This document shows, in pieces, positions 12,273-21,691 of a stretch of DNA of 64,000 nucleotides (positions are counted from its first letter, which is position 1; each line of letters begins with the position of its first letter). The position numbers were made by a program, and so were the translations under genes. The notes beneath the pieces were generated by a model. The model searched no databases and had not been told where the DNA came from. It was given only the letters and a program-made list of their open reading frames with translations. The DNA is taken from contig NC_021500.1 of assembly GCF_000410515.1 (NCBI RefSeq), positions 930,001-994,000 on the forward strand, read 5' to 3'. This DNA comes from Enterobacter sp. R4-368. GTDB lineage: Bacteria > Pseudomonadota > Gammaproteobacteria > Enterobacterales > Enterobacteriaceae.

Positions 12273-12293
12273 TATAAAACAGCGTTTCTGTTG
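12273..12293 (-). promoter_or_regulatory. Candidate KdgR operator for the transporter/GH105 operon
   Basis: The core AAAC-AGCG-TTTC (12277-12288) and flanking bases agree with the enterobacterial KdgR consensus (AAT-R-AAAY-RNYR-TTTY-RTT) at most positions. The site lies about 170 bases upstream of the symporter start. KdgR represses pectin and rhamnogalacturonan genes in related bacteria. The rest of 12103-12330 shows no other site I can support. Confidence 0.5.
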
Positions 12294-12330
12294 CATCAAA
12301 AGGAGCGGTCAAAAATGCGGGGCGGATAGC

Positions 12331-12357
12331 AAAATCCCGCCAGTGCGGCGGGATTTT
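12331..12357 (-). terminator. Terminator at the end of flhBAE
   Basis: AAAATCCCGCC (12331-12341) and GGCGGGATTTT (12347-12357) form a perfect 11-base-pair stem with a five-base loop, 38 bases after the flhE stop. T residues flank it on both strands. Confidence 0.88.
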
Positions 12358-12394
12358 CGGGCAAAAAACAAGCTAACTCATTGAAGCGAAGCGG

Positions 12395-12817
12395 TTAGTT
12401 TTGCTGAGTGGGTTGACGGTAATTGACCAGCACTTTGTTACTACGAACGTCCAGCGGCGGCCATAACCGTCCACCGCCGGGCACTTCCCAGACAAAACGC
12501 AGCGATTCGAGTGCCGGAACATCGGTAAAGCCGCGCGTGGTGCCACTCTGCCCATCCAGCTCGACACAGCGAGCCTGAGAACAGAGCCGAACCACTAACC
12601 CGGCAGGCGTTGGGCCATTTAATTCATAGCGCCACGAGACATCCGTCATCAGCCCGTTTACCGGCTGCGACGGGCCCAGCGGTCGTGATGAAGAGACCAC
12701 GCCGCGGTTATCCAGCCGGATACCGATACTGCTGGCCTGCCACATGCCTTCGCCAATGCCGTTTCCGGCCGCGTGGGCAAACAGCGGCAAGGCCACCAAC
12801 CAGGCAAGATAACGCAT
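12395..12817 (-). CDS. flhE: Flagellar protein FlhE
   Basis: A 140-residue periplasmic protein with an N-terminal signal peptide (MRYLAWLVALPLFAHAAG; likely cleavage after HA). FlhE is linked to control of proton leakage through the flagellar export gate and to proper flagellum assembly. The ATG shares one base with the flhA stop codon, so it is coupled to flhA. It is about 10 residues longer than the E. coli protein. Confidence 0.93.
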   Translation of the reverse strand: MRYLAWLVALPLFAHAAGNGIGEGMWQASSIGIRLDNRGVVSSSRPLGPSQPVNGLMTDVSWRYELNGPTPAGLVVRLCSQARCVELDGQSGTTRGFTDVPALESLRFVWEVPGGGRLWPPLDVRSNKVLVNYRQPTQQN

Positions 12818-14895
12818 TATTTGCCTCCGATAGTCGCAGTCATACGGATGCTGCGGTTATCCGACATTTCCATGTTCGACAACACCACCAGTTGCGGCAG
12901 GCTGCGGCGCAGGAAGCGTGCCAGCAGTGGACGCAGCGCATGGTTAACCAGCAACACCGGCGGCGCACCCAACATTTCCTGGCGCGTTAACGCCTCCTGA
13001 GTTTGTTCCAGTAAGCGATCGGCAAGACCCGGCTCCAGACCGCCACCGCCCTGCAATGCCTGCAACAGCAAACGTTCAAGCGGCGTATCAAGACCAATCA
13101 CCTGCACTTCATCATTACCCGGGAACCACTGCTGGGTAATGGCGCGTCCCAATGCCACGCGCACTACCGCCGTGAGTTCGTGCGGATCGGTTTGCAGCGG
13201 CGCATGCTCGGCCAGCGTTTCGAGAATGGTGCGCATATCGCGGATTGGCACTTTTTCGGCCAGCAGGTTTTGCAGCACTTTGTGCAGCGTGGTCAGCGTG
13301 ACGACGCCCGGCACCAAATCTTCGGTCAGCTTCGGCATCTCCTGGCTCACCCGGTCAAGCAGTTGCTGCGCTTCCTGGCGACCAAACAGCTCCGCCGAGA
13401 ATTGACCAATCAGGTGGTTAAGGTGTGTTGCCACTACGGTACTGGCTTCCACAACGGTGTAGCCCTGGATCTGCGCCTGTTCTTTCAACGCGCTCTCAAT
13501 CCAGATAGCGGCCAAGCCAAAAGCCGGGTCCACGGTTTGCTCACCCGGCAGCGTGCCCGCCGCCGTGCCTGGGTTAATCGCCAGCCAGCGCCCCGGATAG
13601 GCCTCGCCGCTACCAATTTCCACCCCTTTCATCAGGATGCGGTAACGGGCTGGTGGCAGATCCATATTGTCGCGGATGTGGACAACAGGCGGCAGGAAGC
13701 CCATATCCTGCGCGAATTTCTTACGAATACTGCGGATACGGCCTAACAGTTCGCCATCCTGCTGGAAGTCCACCATCGGGATCAGGCGATAGCCCACTTC
13801 CATACCGAGGGAATCTTCAAGCTGCACATCGTTCCAGGTGGCTTCCACCGCCTGGGTGTTTTCCGGCAGCTTCATCGGCGCGGCTTCAGCAGGAGTGGCC
13901 TGGTCTTTACCACGCAGCCACCAGGCAAGACCGAGCAGCGCGGCGGTAAACAGCAGGAACACAAAGTTCGGCATCCCCGGCACCAGCCCCAGCAGGCCGA
14001 GTACGCCGGCGCTGAGCATCATCACGCGCGGATTGCTGAACAACTGGCCAACCATCTGCTGACCAACATCCTGATCGGTGCTGACGCGGGTGACGATAAC
14101 GCCCGCCGCGGTAGAGATAACCAGCGCCGGGATCTGCGCAACCAGACCGTCACCGATGGTCAGCAGGGTGTAACTTGAGGCCGCATCGCCCATCGACAGA
14201 CCATGTTGCAGAACGCCCACCAGCAAACCGCCGATGACGTTAATAACCATGATCAGAATACCGGCGATGGCGTCGCCGCGAACGAACTTACTCGCACCGT
14301 CCATCGAACCGTAGAAGTCCGCTTCTTGCGTCACTTCAGAACGGCGGCGTTTCGCTTCATCTTCACCGATAATCCCGGCGTTGAGATCGGCGTCAATCGC
14401 CATCTGTTTACCGGGCATCCCATCGAGTACGAAACGCGCGCCCACTTCGGCGATACGCCCCGCACCTTTAGTGATAACCATAAAGTTGATGATAACGAGG
14501 ATGACGAACACCACGATACCGATGGCGAAGTTACCGCCAACGAGGAAGTGACCGAAGGCTTCAACTACCCGCCCTGCCGCCGCCGATCCCGTATGCCCTT
14601 CCATCAGGATAATACGCGTCGAAGCGACGTTCAGCGCCAGGCGCAACAAGGTGGTAAACAGCAGAATGGTCGGGAATGCGGCGAATTCCAGCGTGCGCTG
14701 GGTGAACATCGCCACCAACAGCACCATGATGGAAAGTGCGATGTTAAAGGTAAACAACAAGTCGAGGATAAACGCCGGTAGCGGCAGCACCATCATCGAC
14801 AAAATAAGCAAAATGAGCACCGGCCCGGCGAGAACCTGCCATTGGGTCGATTTCAGATTGCTGGGTAGACGCAGCATTGCTACCAGATTAGCCAT
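12817..14895 (-). CDS. flhA: Flagellar type III export gate protein FlhA
   Basis: FlhA is the core inner-membrane component of the flagellar export apparatus. The 692-residue length equals that of E. coli. The N-terminal half holds eight hydrophobic segments and the FHIPEP-type loop GARFVLDGMPGKQMAIDADLN (about residues 145-165). The C-terminal half is the soluble docking domain for export chaperones (from about residue 330). It overlaps flhB by eight bases and flhE by one, forming the class II flhBAE operon expected to be driven by FlhDC. Confidence 0.97.
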   Translation of the reverse strand: MANLVAMLRLPSNLKSTQWQVLAGPVLILLILSMMVLPLPAFILDLLFTFNIALSIMVLLVAMFTQRTLEFAAFPTILLFTTLLRLALNVASTRIILMEGHTGSAAAGRVVEAFGHFLVGGNFAIGIVVFVILVIINFMVITKGAGRIAEVGARFVLDGMPGKQMAIDADLNAGIIGEDEAKRRRSEVTQEADFYGSMDGASKFVRGDAIAGILIMVINVIGGLLVGVLQHGLSMGDAASSYTLLTIGDGLVAQIPALVISTAAGVIVTRVSTDQDVGQQMVGQLFSNPRVMMLSAGVLGLLGLVPGMPNFVFLLFTAALLGLAWWLRGKDQATPAEAAPMKLPENTQAVEATWNDVQLEDSLGMEVGYRLIPMVDFQQDGELLGRIRSIRKKFAQDMGFLPPVVHIRDNMDLPPARYRILMKGVEIGSGEAYPGRWLAINPGTAAGTLPGEQTVDPAFGLAAIWIESALKEQAQIQGYTVVEASTVVATHLNHLIGQFSAELFGRQEAQQLLDRVSQEMPKLTEDLVPGVVTLTTLHKVLQNLLAEKVPIRDMRTILETLAEHAPLQTDPHELTAVVRVALGRAITQQWFPGNDEVQVIGLDTPLERLLLQALQGGGGLEPGLADRLLEQTQEALTRQEMLGAPPVLLVNHALRPLLARFLRRSLPQLVVLSNMEMSDNRSIRMTATIGGK

Positions 14896-16039
14896 CAGTG
14901 TCCTTCTCGTTCAAAAAGTCCAGCGCCTCAGGCACCGGGAGATTCTCAGGTTTAACAGGTCGTTGCCCGCCGGACAGACGCCAGCGTTTCAACTGCCATA
15001 CCCACGCCAGCACTTCGGCAACTGCCGCATACAGCTGGCCCGGGATTTGCTGACCAATTTCAGAATGGCGATAGAGCGCACGCGCCAGCGGTGGCGCTTC
15101 GAGGATCGGCACACGGTTCTCCGTCCCCAGCTCACGAATACGCAGCGCAATCATTCCCGCGCCTTTGGCCACCACTTTCGGCGCACTCATCTTATTCTCG
15201 TCATATTGCAGTGCGACGGAGTAGTGCGTCGGGTTGGTGACAATGACATCTGCTTTTGGCACATCGGCCATCATGCGACGGCGCGCCGCTGCACGCTGCA
15301 TCTGACGGATGCGGCCTTTAATGTGCGGGTCGCCTTCGCTCTGTTTAAATTCGTCACGGATGTCCTGGCGGGACATGCGCAGTTTTTTCAGATGGCTGTA
15401 GATCTGCCAGAAAACGTCAAACCCCACCATCGGGATAATGCTCAGCGCCACCAGCATCGCGCACAGCCCGGCCAGATTGAGGGCGCTCGCCATAGCGGTC
15501 AGCGGCGATTCGCTCATCAGGCGCATCATATCCGGCCAGTGGTGCCATAAAAAAAAGCCCGCGACGCTGCCCATCAGCAGCGCTTTCATCAACGCTTTCA
15601 CCAGCTCCGCACCCACTTGCGCAGAGAACAAACGCCCCAACCCGCTGAGCGGGTTGAGCTTGGAAAACTTAAACTCCAGCGATTTGGTGCTGAACACCAG
15701 CCCGCCCAGCATCACCGGCGCGACCAGCGCGATGATCACCACGCCCGTCAACAGCGGCAACATACCGAGCAGCACGTTTTTTAACATCACGATGATCTGC
15801 CCGAGGATCAGGTTCTGGTCACTGATAATCTTGTGGTCAAAACGCAGCCCGGATGAGAGCGCCATCGATAACCTGCGACCAAACGCTTCACCGCCAAACC
15901 ACAGAATGCCGATACCGACCAACATGATCAGTAGCGATGTCAGTTCTTTGGATCGGGGGACTTGCCCTTCTTCGCGCGCCTTCTCTAGTCGGTGCGCTGT
16001 GGGGGCTTCTGTTTTGTCGTCGTTGTCTTCAGAGGCCAC
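14888..16039 (-). CDS. flhB: Flagellar export switch protein FlhB
   Basis: FlhB switches export specificity from rod/hook to filament proteins. It has four membrane segments, then a cytoplasmic domain with the self-cleavage motif in VTNPTHYSVALQY (about residue 270). I place the start at a GTG giving an N-terminus ASEDNDDKTEAPTAHRLEKA and 383 residues, as in the E. coli family; an ATG at 16054 would add five residues. The adjacent CPBP gene diverges from it, whereas in E. coli cheZ lies directly upstream. Confidence 0.95.
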   Translation of the reverse strand: MASEDNDDKTEAPTAHRLEKAREEGQVPRSKELTSLLIMLVGIGILWFGGEAFGRRLSMALSSGLRFDHKIISDQNLILGQIIVMLKNVLLGMLPLLTGVVIIALVAPVMLGGLVFSTKSLEFKFSKLNPLSGLGRLFSAQVGAELVKALMKALLMGSVAGFFLWHHWPDMMRLMSESPLTAMASALNLAGLCAMLVALSIIPMVGFDVFWQIYSHLKKLRMSRQDIRDEFKQSEGDPHIKGRIRQMQRAAARRRMMADVPKADVIVTNPTHYSVALQYDENKMSAPKVVAKGAGMIALRIRELGTENRVPILEAPPLARALYRHSEIGQQIPGQLYAAVAEVLAWVWQLKRWRLSGGQRPVKPENLPVPEALDFLNEKDTDG

Positions 16040-16264
16040 GGCCAACACATCCACGGGTTACAGGTTTGATGACATATTGCCAGAGTCAAGCCTGTCCAAT
16101 GGGCAGAGTAAGGCATAAAAACAGAGGGTTTTCGCCATTTGAGGTGTCGCCTGATGTTCAACCCCGCCAGCTGAAACGCAGACCAAACGGCAACGCTAGT
16201 GGGAAAACCCTGCCTAAAGCCCATTTTTTATCGACATATCCTGATTATTAACCGCAGAACAGAA

Positions 16265-16975
16265 ATGCCAGCGCTCTCCTTTATAATGGTCAGCTTCGCG
16301 TATTTATCGGCACGGACGTTTTTTATGCCACGACACCTGGACAGAATTTCGCATACGGCAATTTGCATCGCGGCGTTTGTTAGCTATTACAGCCTCTTTT
16401 ATCTGGCTTTTTTCATCCCCGGTTTTATGACGCTTTATCGAAATGGCCTTGCCGTGCCGTTTCTCTGCACCGCGCTGTTATTGCCTTGTTCACTGCTACT
16501 CTGGCGCTATTACGCGCGCCATTTTGAGGGGCTATTACCCGTTGGCACACTGGCACTGCGTAACCTAACGGTGCCACTGCTGGCGCTGGCGGTGATGCTG
16601 GTGATGGAGAAATTGTTTCAGCAGCCCGAACCCTGGCTTGATTCGCTGCGTGATTACACCGGGTTGACCCGCTGGGCGTGGATTTTAACGGCGTGCCTGG
16701 TGGCACCCGTAAGTGAAGAGATTATCTTCCGCGGCTTTTTACTCAATGCCAGCCTGGGATGGGGAAAAGCGCCGCAGCAAGTGGGGATTGTGCTGACCTC
16801 ACTGCTGTTCGCCGTCATCCATATGCAATATCACGCGCCCATCACCTTTATTCAGCTCTTTATTTTTTCTGCGGTGTTATGTGTGGTCAGGCTCGGTACG
16901 GGCGGCTTGATTGTCCCGATGGTGTTGCATGCGCTGGCGAACACCTTCTCAATGGGGGATATTTTCCTGCAATAA
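16265..16975 (+). CDS. CPBP-family intramembrane glutamic endopeptidase
   Basis: A polytopic membrane protein of 236 residues with about seven hydrophobic segments and the three CPBP (Abi, CAAX-protease-like) motifs: EEIIFRG at 151-157, FAVIH with His186, and HALAN with His222 and Asn226. Proteins of this family cleave peptides in the membrane or act as immunity/maturation factors; the substrate here is unknown. The start is uncertain: ATG 16265 lacks a strong ribosome site, and ATG 16286 is a near alternative. It sits alone between flhB and cheZ, facing cheZ, a place where E. coli has no gene. Confidence 0.8.
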   Translation: MPALSFIMVSFAYLSARTFFMPRHLDRISHTAICIAAFVSYYSLFYLAFFIPGFMTLYRNGLAVPFLCTALLLPCSLLLWRYYARHFEGLLPVGTLALRNLTVPLLALAVMLVMEKLFQQPEPWLDSLRDYTGLTRWAWILTACLVAPVSEEIIFRGFLLNASLGWGKAPQQVGIVLTSLLFAVIHMQYHAPITFIQLFIFSAVLCVVRLGTGGLIVPMVLHALANTFSMGDIFLQ

Positions 16976-17003
16976 AAAAAGGGAGGGTTTCCCCTTCCCT
17001 TTT
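16974..17003 (+). terminator. Terminator of the CPBP gene
   Basis: AAAAGGGA (16977-16984) pairs with TCCCTTTT (16996-17003), extended inward by GGG/CCC, directly after the stop codon. Flanking A and T runs suit both directions. Confidence 0.7.
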
Positions 17004-17012
17004 CCTTGTCAG

Positions 17013-17045
17013 ACACGCGCCTTCAGGCTGGCTGAAAGCGCGTGT
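17013..17045 (-). terminator. Hairpin after cheZ
   Basis: ACACGCGC (17013-17020) pairs with GCGCGTGT (17038-17045), and TTCAG pairs with CTGAA inside one mismatch, giving a very stable hairpin ten bases after the cheZ stop. No immediate T run follows, but the next hairpin with its T-rich flank lies just beyond, so the pair probably ends the tar-cheZ operon. Confidence 0.6.
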
Positions 17046-17054
17046 ACTGAGACA

Positions 17055-17699
17055 TCAGAAACCCAGACTGTCGAGCAAGTCGTCGACCTGATCCTGGCTT
17101 GCCACTACGCCCGCTTTGGTCGCGTCGAGTTGTGGGCCATTGAGCAGGCTGTCGTTTTCACGCTTCGGCCGTGCGGACTGTTCCGGGATGTTCTCCAGCA
17201 GCACCATCAACAGCTGACGTTCGATCTCCTGGATAACATCCATCATGCGTTTGATAACCTGACCGGTGAGGTCCTGGAAATCCTGCGCCATCATGATGTC
17301 CAGCAACTGGGCGTTGGTGAAGCTGGTGTGCCCCGGAATTTCGCCAAGGAATTTGCGCGTATCGGTCACCAGTTCACGCGCATCCGCCAGTTCGATCGGG
17401 TTTTCAAACCACTCGTCCCAACGTTTGCTCAGCGCTTTCGAGCCTTTTTCCATCTCATCCTGGTGCGGCTGAGAGGCTTCAACGCTGTTAAGCGCGCGTT
17501 CTGCCGCTTGCGCGGTCATCTGCACAACATAATCCAGACGGTCACGCGCGTCCGGAATCGCTTCCGCAGCTTCGGCAATCGCCTGGTCGAGACCTAATTC
17601 GCGCAGGCTATCACGCAACATACGCGTCAGGCTGCCAATCCGGGCAATGATGTCGCTGGGTGAATGTTCGTCCGCTGGTTTAATTGAAGGTTGAATCAT
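17055..17699 (-). CDS. cheZ: CheY-P phosphatase CheZ
   Basis: CheZ dephosphorylates CheY-P, ending the tumble signal. The 214-residue product matches the E. coli length. It is mostly long helices, with catalytic Gln147 and Asp143 in [12 protein letters not shown] and the C-terminal CheY-binding peptide [12 protein letters not shown]. The start is taken at MIQPSIKP; the seven residues upstream in frame overlap the region of the cheY stop. It is the last gene of the tar-tap-cheRBYZ unit. Confidence 0.97.
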   Translation of the reverse strand: MIQPSIKPADEHSPSDIIARIGSLTRMLRDSLRELGLDQAIAEAAEAIPDARDRLDYVVQMTAQAAERALNSVEASQPHQDEMEKGSKALSKRWDEWFENPIELADARELVTDTRKFLGEIPGHTSFTNAQLLDIMMAQDFQDLTGQVIKRMMDVIQEIERQLLMVLLENIPEQSARPKRENDSLLNGPQLDATKAGVVASQDQVDDLLDSLGF

Positions 17700-17709
17700 T
17701 AGCCAGTCC

Positions 17710-18105
<396 letters not shown>

Positions 18106-18116
18106 TTACTCCTGGT

Positions 18117-19166
18117 TCAAATACGTATCGCCTGTCCGGCACTGATTTTTGCCAGCATCTGCTGGCTTACCTGGCTAAGATCGACCACTTCGCTGACGCC
18201 ACCCATATTGATGGCCTCACGCGGCATGCCGAACACCACACAACTTGCTTCATTTTGCGCAATCGTCCAGGCGCCCGCCTGGTGCATTGCTAACATTCCG
18301 GCCGCGCCATCGTTGCCCATCCCCGTGAGAATCACTCCCACGGCGTTACGCCCCGCGTGTTTCGCCACCGAATTAAACAGCACGTCCACCGACGGTCGGT
18401 GCCGGTTAACCGGCGGGCCGTCATGGATCTTAATTTGATAGTTCGCCCCGCTACGCGCCAGCTCCATATGCCGATCGCCAGGTGCAATATACGCGTGTCC
18501 GGGTAATACGCGCTCACCATCTTCCGCTTCTTTGACGCTGATCTGACAGAGCTTATTCAAACGCTCAGCAAATGAGCGGGTAAAGCCCGGTGGCATATGC
18601 TGAGTGATAAGAATACCCGGACTTGAGAGCGGCAATGGCTGGAGTACATGCCTAATTGCCTCTGTTCCTCCGGTTGACGCGCCAATTACCAGCAGTTTTT
18701 CCGAGCTGAGTAACGGCCCGGCTTTCAGCATGGTCGGCGCTTCCATCGGTTTATGCGCCGCGATACGCGCGCGTGACGCGGTGCGTACCTTGTCGGCAAT
18801 CATCTCGCTGTAAGCCAGCATGCCTTCGCGAATGCCAATCTGCGGTTTGGTGACAAAATCAATTGCCCCCAGTTCCAGCGCCCGCAGCGTCACTTCCGAG
18901 CCTTTACCGGTCAGTGAAGAGACCATTACCACCGGCATTGGACGCAAACGCATTAATTTTTCAAGGAAATCCAGCCCATCCATGCGCGGCATTTCCACAT
19001 CCAGCGTTAACACGTCCGGGTTGAATTTTTTAATTAAATCCCGGGCAACCAATGGGTCTGGCGCCGTCGCCACCATTTCCATATCGCTGTGGCTATTGAT
19101 AATTTCTGTCATGATCTGGCGCATCAATGCGGAATCATCGACGGACAACACCCTGATTTTACTCAT
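18117..19166 (-). CDS. cheB: Chemoreceptor methylesterase/deamidase CheB
   Basis: CheB removes methyl groups from receptors, and deamidates them, during adaptation. The 349-residue protein has an N-terminal receiver with Asp56 and a C-terminal esterase domain with the catalytic triad Ser164 ([10 protein letters not shown]), His190 ([10 protein letters not shown]) and the Asp in [11 protein letters not shown]. Its length equals the E. coli protein. The start overlaps the cheR stop by four bases. Confidence 0.98.
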   Translation of the reverse strand: MSKIRVLSVDDSALMRQIMTEIINSHSDMEMVATAPDPLVARDLIKKFNPDVLTLDVEMPRMDGLDFLEKLMRLRPMPVVMVSSLTGKGSEVTLRALELGAIDFVTKPQIGIREGMLAYSEMIADKVRTASRARIAAHKPMEAPTMLKAGPLLSSEKLLVIGASTGGTEAIRHVLQPLPLSSPGILITQHMPPGFTRSFAERLNKLCQISVKEAEDGERVLPGHAYIAPGDRHMELARSGANYQIKIHDGPPVNRHRPSVDVLFNSVAKHAGRNAVGVILTGMGNDGAAGMLAMHQAGAWTIAQNEASCVVFGMPREAINMGGVSEVVDLSQVSQQMLAKISAGQAIRI

Positions 19167-20032
19167 GCTTTATCCTTACTCAGCGCATAAACTGTTTGCC
19201 CACGAAGGGTAAACTCACGCACGAGGTTGCTGAAGTTCTCCGAATGCCCGGCAAACAATAATCCGTCCGGCTTAAGCAGCGGAGCGAAACGATGCAGAAT
19301 GTCCTGTTGCGTCGTTTTATCAAAATAAATCATTACGTTACGGCAAAAAATTGCGTCGAAAGGCCCCGGAACGTTGTATTGCTTATCCAGCAAATTGACC
19401 GTGGTGAAATCGACGTAGTTCGCCAGTTCCTGCCGTACGCGCACCAGCCCGGCATGCGGGCCTGTGCCGCGCATAAAGTAGCGTTGCATCTGCTGGGGCG
19501 AGAGGGTTTTCAACTCGTCCTGGCGGTAGATGCCGCTACGCGCTTTTTCCAGCACTTCTGTATCAATATCGCTGGCGAAAACTTTCCAGCGACCCGGTGC
19601 CATACCCAGCGCGTCAGCGAGGGTAATGGCAAGCGAGTACGGCTCTTCGCCTGTCGACGCCGCCGCGCTCCAGACCCGGTATTCCCCCGTGCGTTTGCGC
19701 GCATGGTCCGCGAGAACCGGGAAGTGATGAGCCTCCCGGAAAAACGCGGTGAGATTGGTGGTCAGCGAGTTAATAAACGCTTGCCACTCGGCGCTGTTCT
19801 GGTTCGCTTCCAGCATGCTCAGATAGCGGCCAAAATCATCTAGCCCAAGCGTGCGTAAACGGCGGACAAGGCGGTTGTAAACCATGTCGCGTTTATGATC
19901 CGCGAGGACAATCCCCGCACGCTGGTAGATCAATTGACATATCCGACGGAAGTGCGCGTCGGACAGCGCCAGGCGCTGTGTCATCTGTTGCAATATTGAT
20001 GACGTTTGCCCGTTAGGCATGGATGATGTCAT
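19163..20032 (-). CDS. cheR: Chemoreceptor methyltransferase CheR
   Basis: CheR uses SAM to methylate glutamates on the receptors. The 289-residue protein has the helical N-terminal domain, the SAM-binding segment [16 protein letters not shown] and the [12 protein letters not shown] motif. The tar product in this operon ends in NWETF, the tether CheR docks on. cheR lies 19 bases downstream of tap. Confidence 0.97.
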   Translation of the reverse strand: MTSSMPNGQTSSILQQMTQRLALSDAHFRRICQLIYQRAGIVLADHKRDMVYNRLVRRLRTLGLDDFGRYLSMLEANQNSAEWQAFINSLTTNLTAFFREAHHFPVLADHARKRTGEYRVWSAAASTGEEPYSLAITLADALGMAPGRWKVFASDIDTEVLEKARSGIYRQDELKTLSPQQMQRYFMRGTGPHAGLVRVRQELANYVDFTTVNLLDKQYNVPGPFDAIFCRNVMIYFDKTTQQDILHRFAPLLKPDGLLFAGHSENFSNLVREFTLRGQTVYALSKDKA

Positions 20033-20051
20033 AGCGCCTTCTCAACTAGGT

Positions 20052-21650
20052 TCAGGATGCAACGGGCACTGCCTTAGGCGGTGCCACTTCGGGTATTGCG
20101 ACATGCTCTTCAATCTTAAATACGGCCACCAGCGCGGTAAGATTATCTGCCTGGTTAGCCAGTTGGTCGGTGGCGGAAGCTGCCTCTTCAACCAGCGCAG
20201 CGTTCTGTTGTGTCACCTGATCCATCTGTGTTACTGCCTGAGCCACCTGCTCTATCCCGCGCCGTTGTTCATCGGACGCGGAGGCGATCTCGCCCATGAT
20301 GTCGTTGACCTGAGTGACAGAGCGGACGATTTCCGTCATCGTCTGCGCGGCGGTATCCACCAGGGTGGATCCCTGCTGAACGCGGGAAACCGACTCTTCA
20401 ATCAGGCCTTTAATCTCTTTTGCCGCCTGCGCGCTGCGGCTTGCCAGGTTACGCACCTCACCGGCGACCACCGCGAAACCCCGCCCCTGTTCACCGGCGC
20501 GGGCCGCTTCCACGGCGGCGTTCAGCGCCAGAATATTGGTCTGAAACGCGATGCCATCAATCACACTGATGATGTCGCCAATTTTCTGCGAGCTGCCGGC
20601 AATCTGCTGCATGGTACTTGCCACGCTCGATGTCTGCTGCCCGCCTTTTCTCGCCGTTTCCGCCGCGCTCTGCGCAAGTACGGAAGCCTGACGGGCGTTA
20701 TCGGCGTTCTGGCTTACCGTCGACGTTAACTGCTCCATGCTGGCCGCGGTTTGCGCCAGCGACGCCGCCTGCTGCTCCGTTCGCGACGATAAATCATTGT
20801 TGCCCGCCGCGATTTCCGAGATACCGGTATGCATCGCGTAGCTGCCCTGGCGGACATCGCTCACCGTGGTGCGTAACGCAGTTTGCATCTTTTTCAGGCT
20901 GGTAAAAATCGCCGAGATCTCGTTACGCCCCTCAACGGCAATCGGTCGTGCCAGATTGCCTTCAGCGATGCTGTCAAAGTGGCTGCTGACCACCGCCAGC
21001 GGCTGGACAATCATCTTGCGCGACCAGAACAACGCGGCGCTGGTCAATAACGCGGCAAGAATAACCACCACGACAAAAATCACCGCCGAGCGATGATAAT
21101 TACTTTCACCATCCGCTCTCGCCTGTTCAGTAAAGTGGTTAATGTGTTTCTCCCACGCACTGAAACTGGCATCAAACTTATCCTGCGACTCCTGCACCGG
21201 CGCGGTCATAAAGTCCGACAGCTGGTTGTTTTCAAGCCAGGTCGCCTGGTGCTCCAGGTCACCGCGCCAGGCGGTGTAACTGGCCTGCGTGATTTCCTGT
21301 AATTTTTTGCCTTCCGGTGTCATCACCTTCAGGCCAAGAAACTCTTTTTCTACCTCTGCCGACTGCTTGAGGCTGGCTTTCGCCTGGGTCATCAGCGCCT
21401 TGATGTCATCCGGCGGATAACTCAGCGCCGTTAACGTCCCGGCTTTGTTCAACGCGGTGCTGGCCTGAAGCAGCGTGGCCCGCATCTGCATTAATGCGCT
21501 GCGCTGGTGATTACTGTTTTCTACTTCTTGTAAGTGTGAAGTGCTCTCTTTAAATGCCCAGAAAGACAACCCGTTACTGCCAACCTGTAAAATGCCACAC
21601 ACGATCAAAATCAAAAAAAGTGTTGTCGAGATGCGAATACGATTTAACAT
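20052..21650 (-). CDS. tap: Methyl-accepting chemotaxis protein, Tap-like (dipeptide receptor)
   Basis: A 532-residue transmembrane chemoreceptor whose start [19 protein letters not shown] and periplasmic motif [21 protein letters not shown] closely resemble Tap of E. coli. Tap senses dipeptides through the dipeptide-binding protein DppA. Two membrane segments (about 10-30 and 190-210), a HAMP domain and the conserved hairpin tip [20 protein letters not shown] are present. It ends without the NWETF tether, as Tap does, so its methylation probably depends on neighbouring receptors. Ligand is inferred from similarity. Confidence 0.9.
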   Translation of the reverse strand: MLNRIRISTTLFLILIVCGILQVGSNGLSFWAFKESTSHLQEVENSNHQRSALMQMRATLLQASTALNKAGTLTALSYPPDDIKALMTQAKASLKQSAEVEKEFLGLKVMTPEGKKLQEITQASYTAWRGDLEHQATWLENNQLSDFMTAPVQESQDKFDASFSAWEKHINHFTEQARADGESNYHRSAVIFVVVVILAALLTSAALFWSRKMIVQPLAVVSSHFDSIAEGNLARPIAVEGRNEISAIFTSLKKMQTALRTTVSDVRQGSYAMHTGISEIAAGNNDLSSRTEQQAASLAQTAASMEQLTSTVSQNADNARQASVLAQSAAETARKGGQQTSSVASTMQQIAGSSQKIGDIISVIDGIAFQTNILALNAAVEAARAGEQGRGFAVVAGEVRNLASRSAQAAKEIKGLIEESVSRVQQGSTLVDTAAQTMTEIVRSVTQVNDIMGEIASASDEQRRGIEQVAQAVTQMDQVTQQNAALVEEAASATDQLANQADNLTALVAVFKIEEHVAIPEVAPPKAVPVAS

Positions 21651-21691
21651 TAACGCCCCATCTGGCGGAAAAAGTCCGCGGTTAAGAACTG

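Noticed and set aside
20019..20729. 236-codon plus-strand frame across cheR-tap
   Set aside because: Antisense of the conserved chemoreceptor signalling tip; no own ribosome site.
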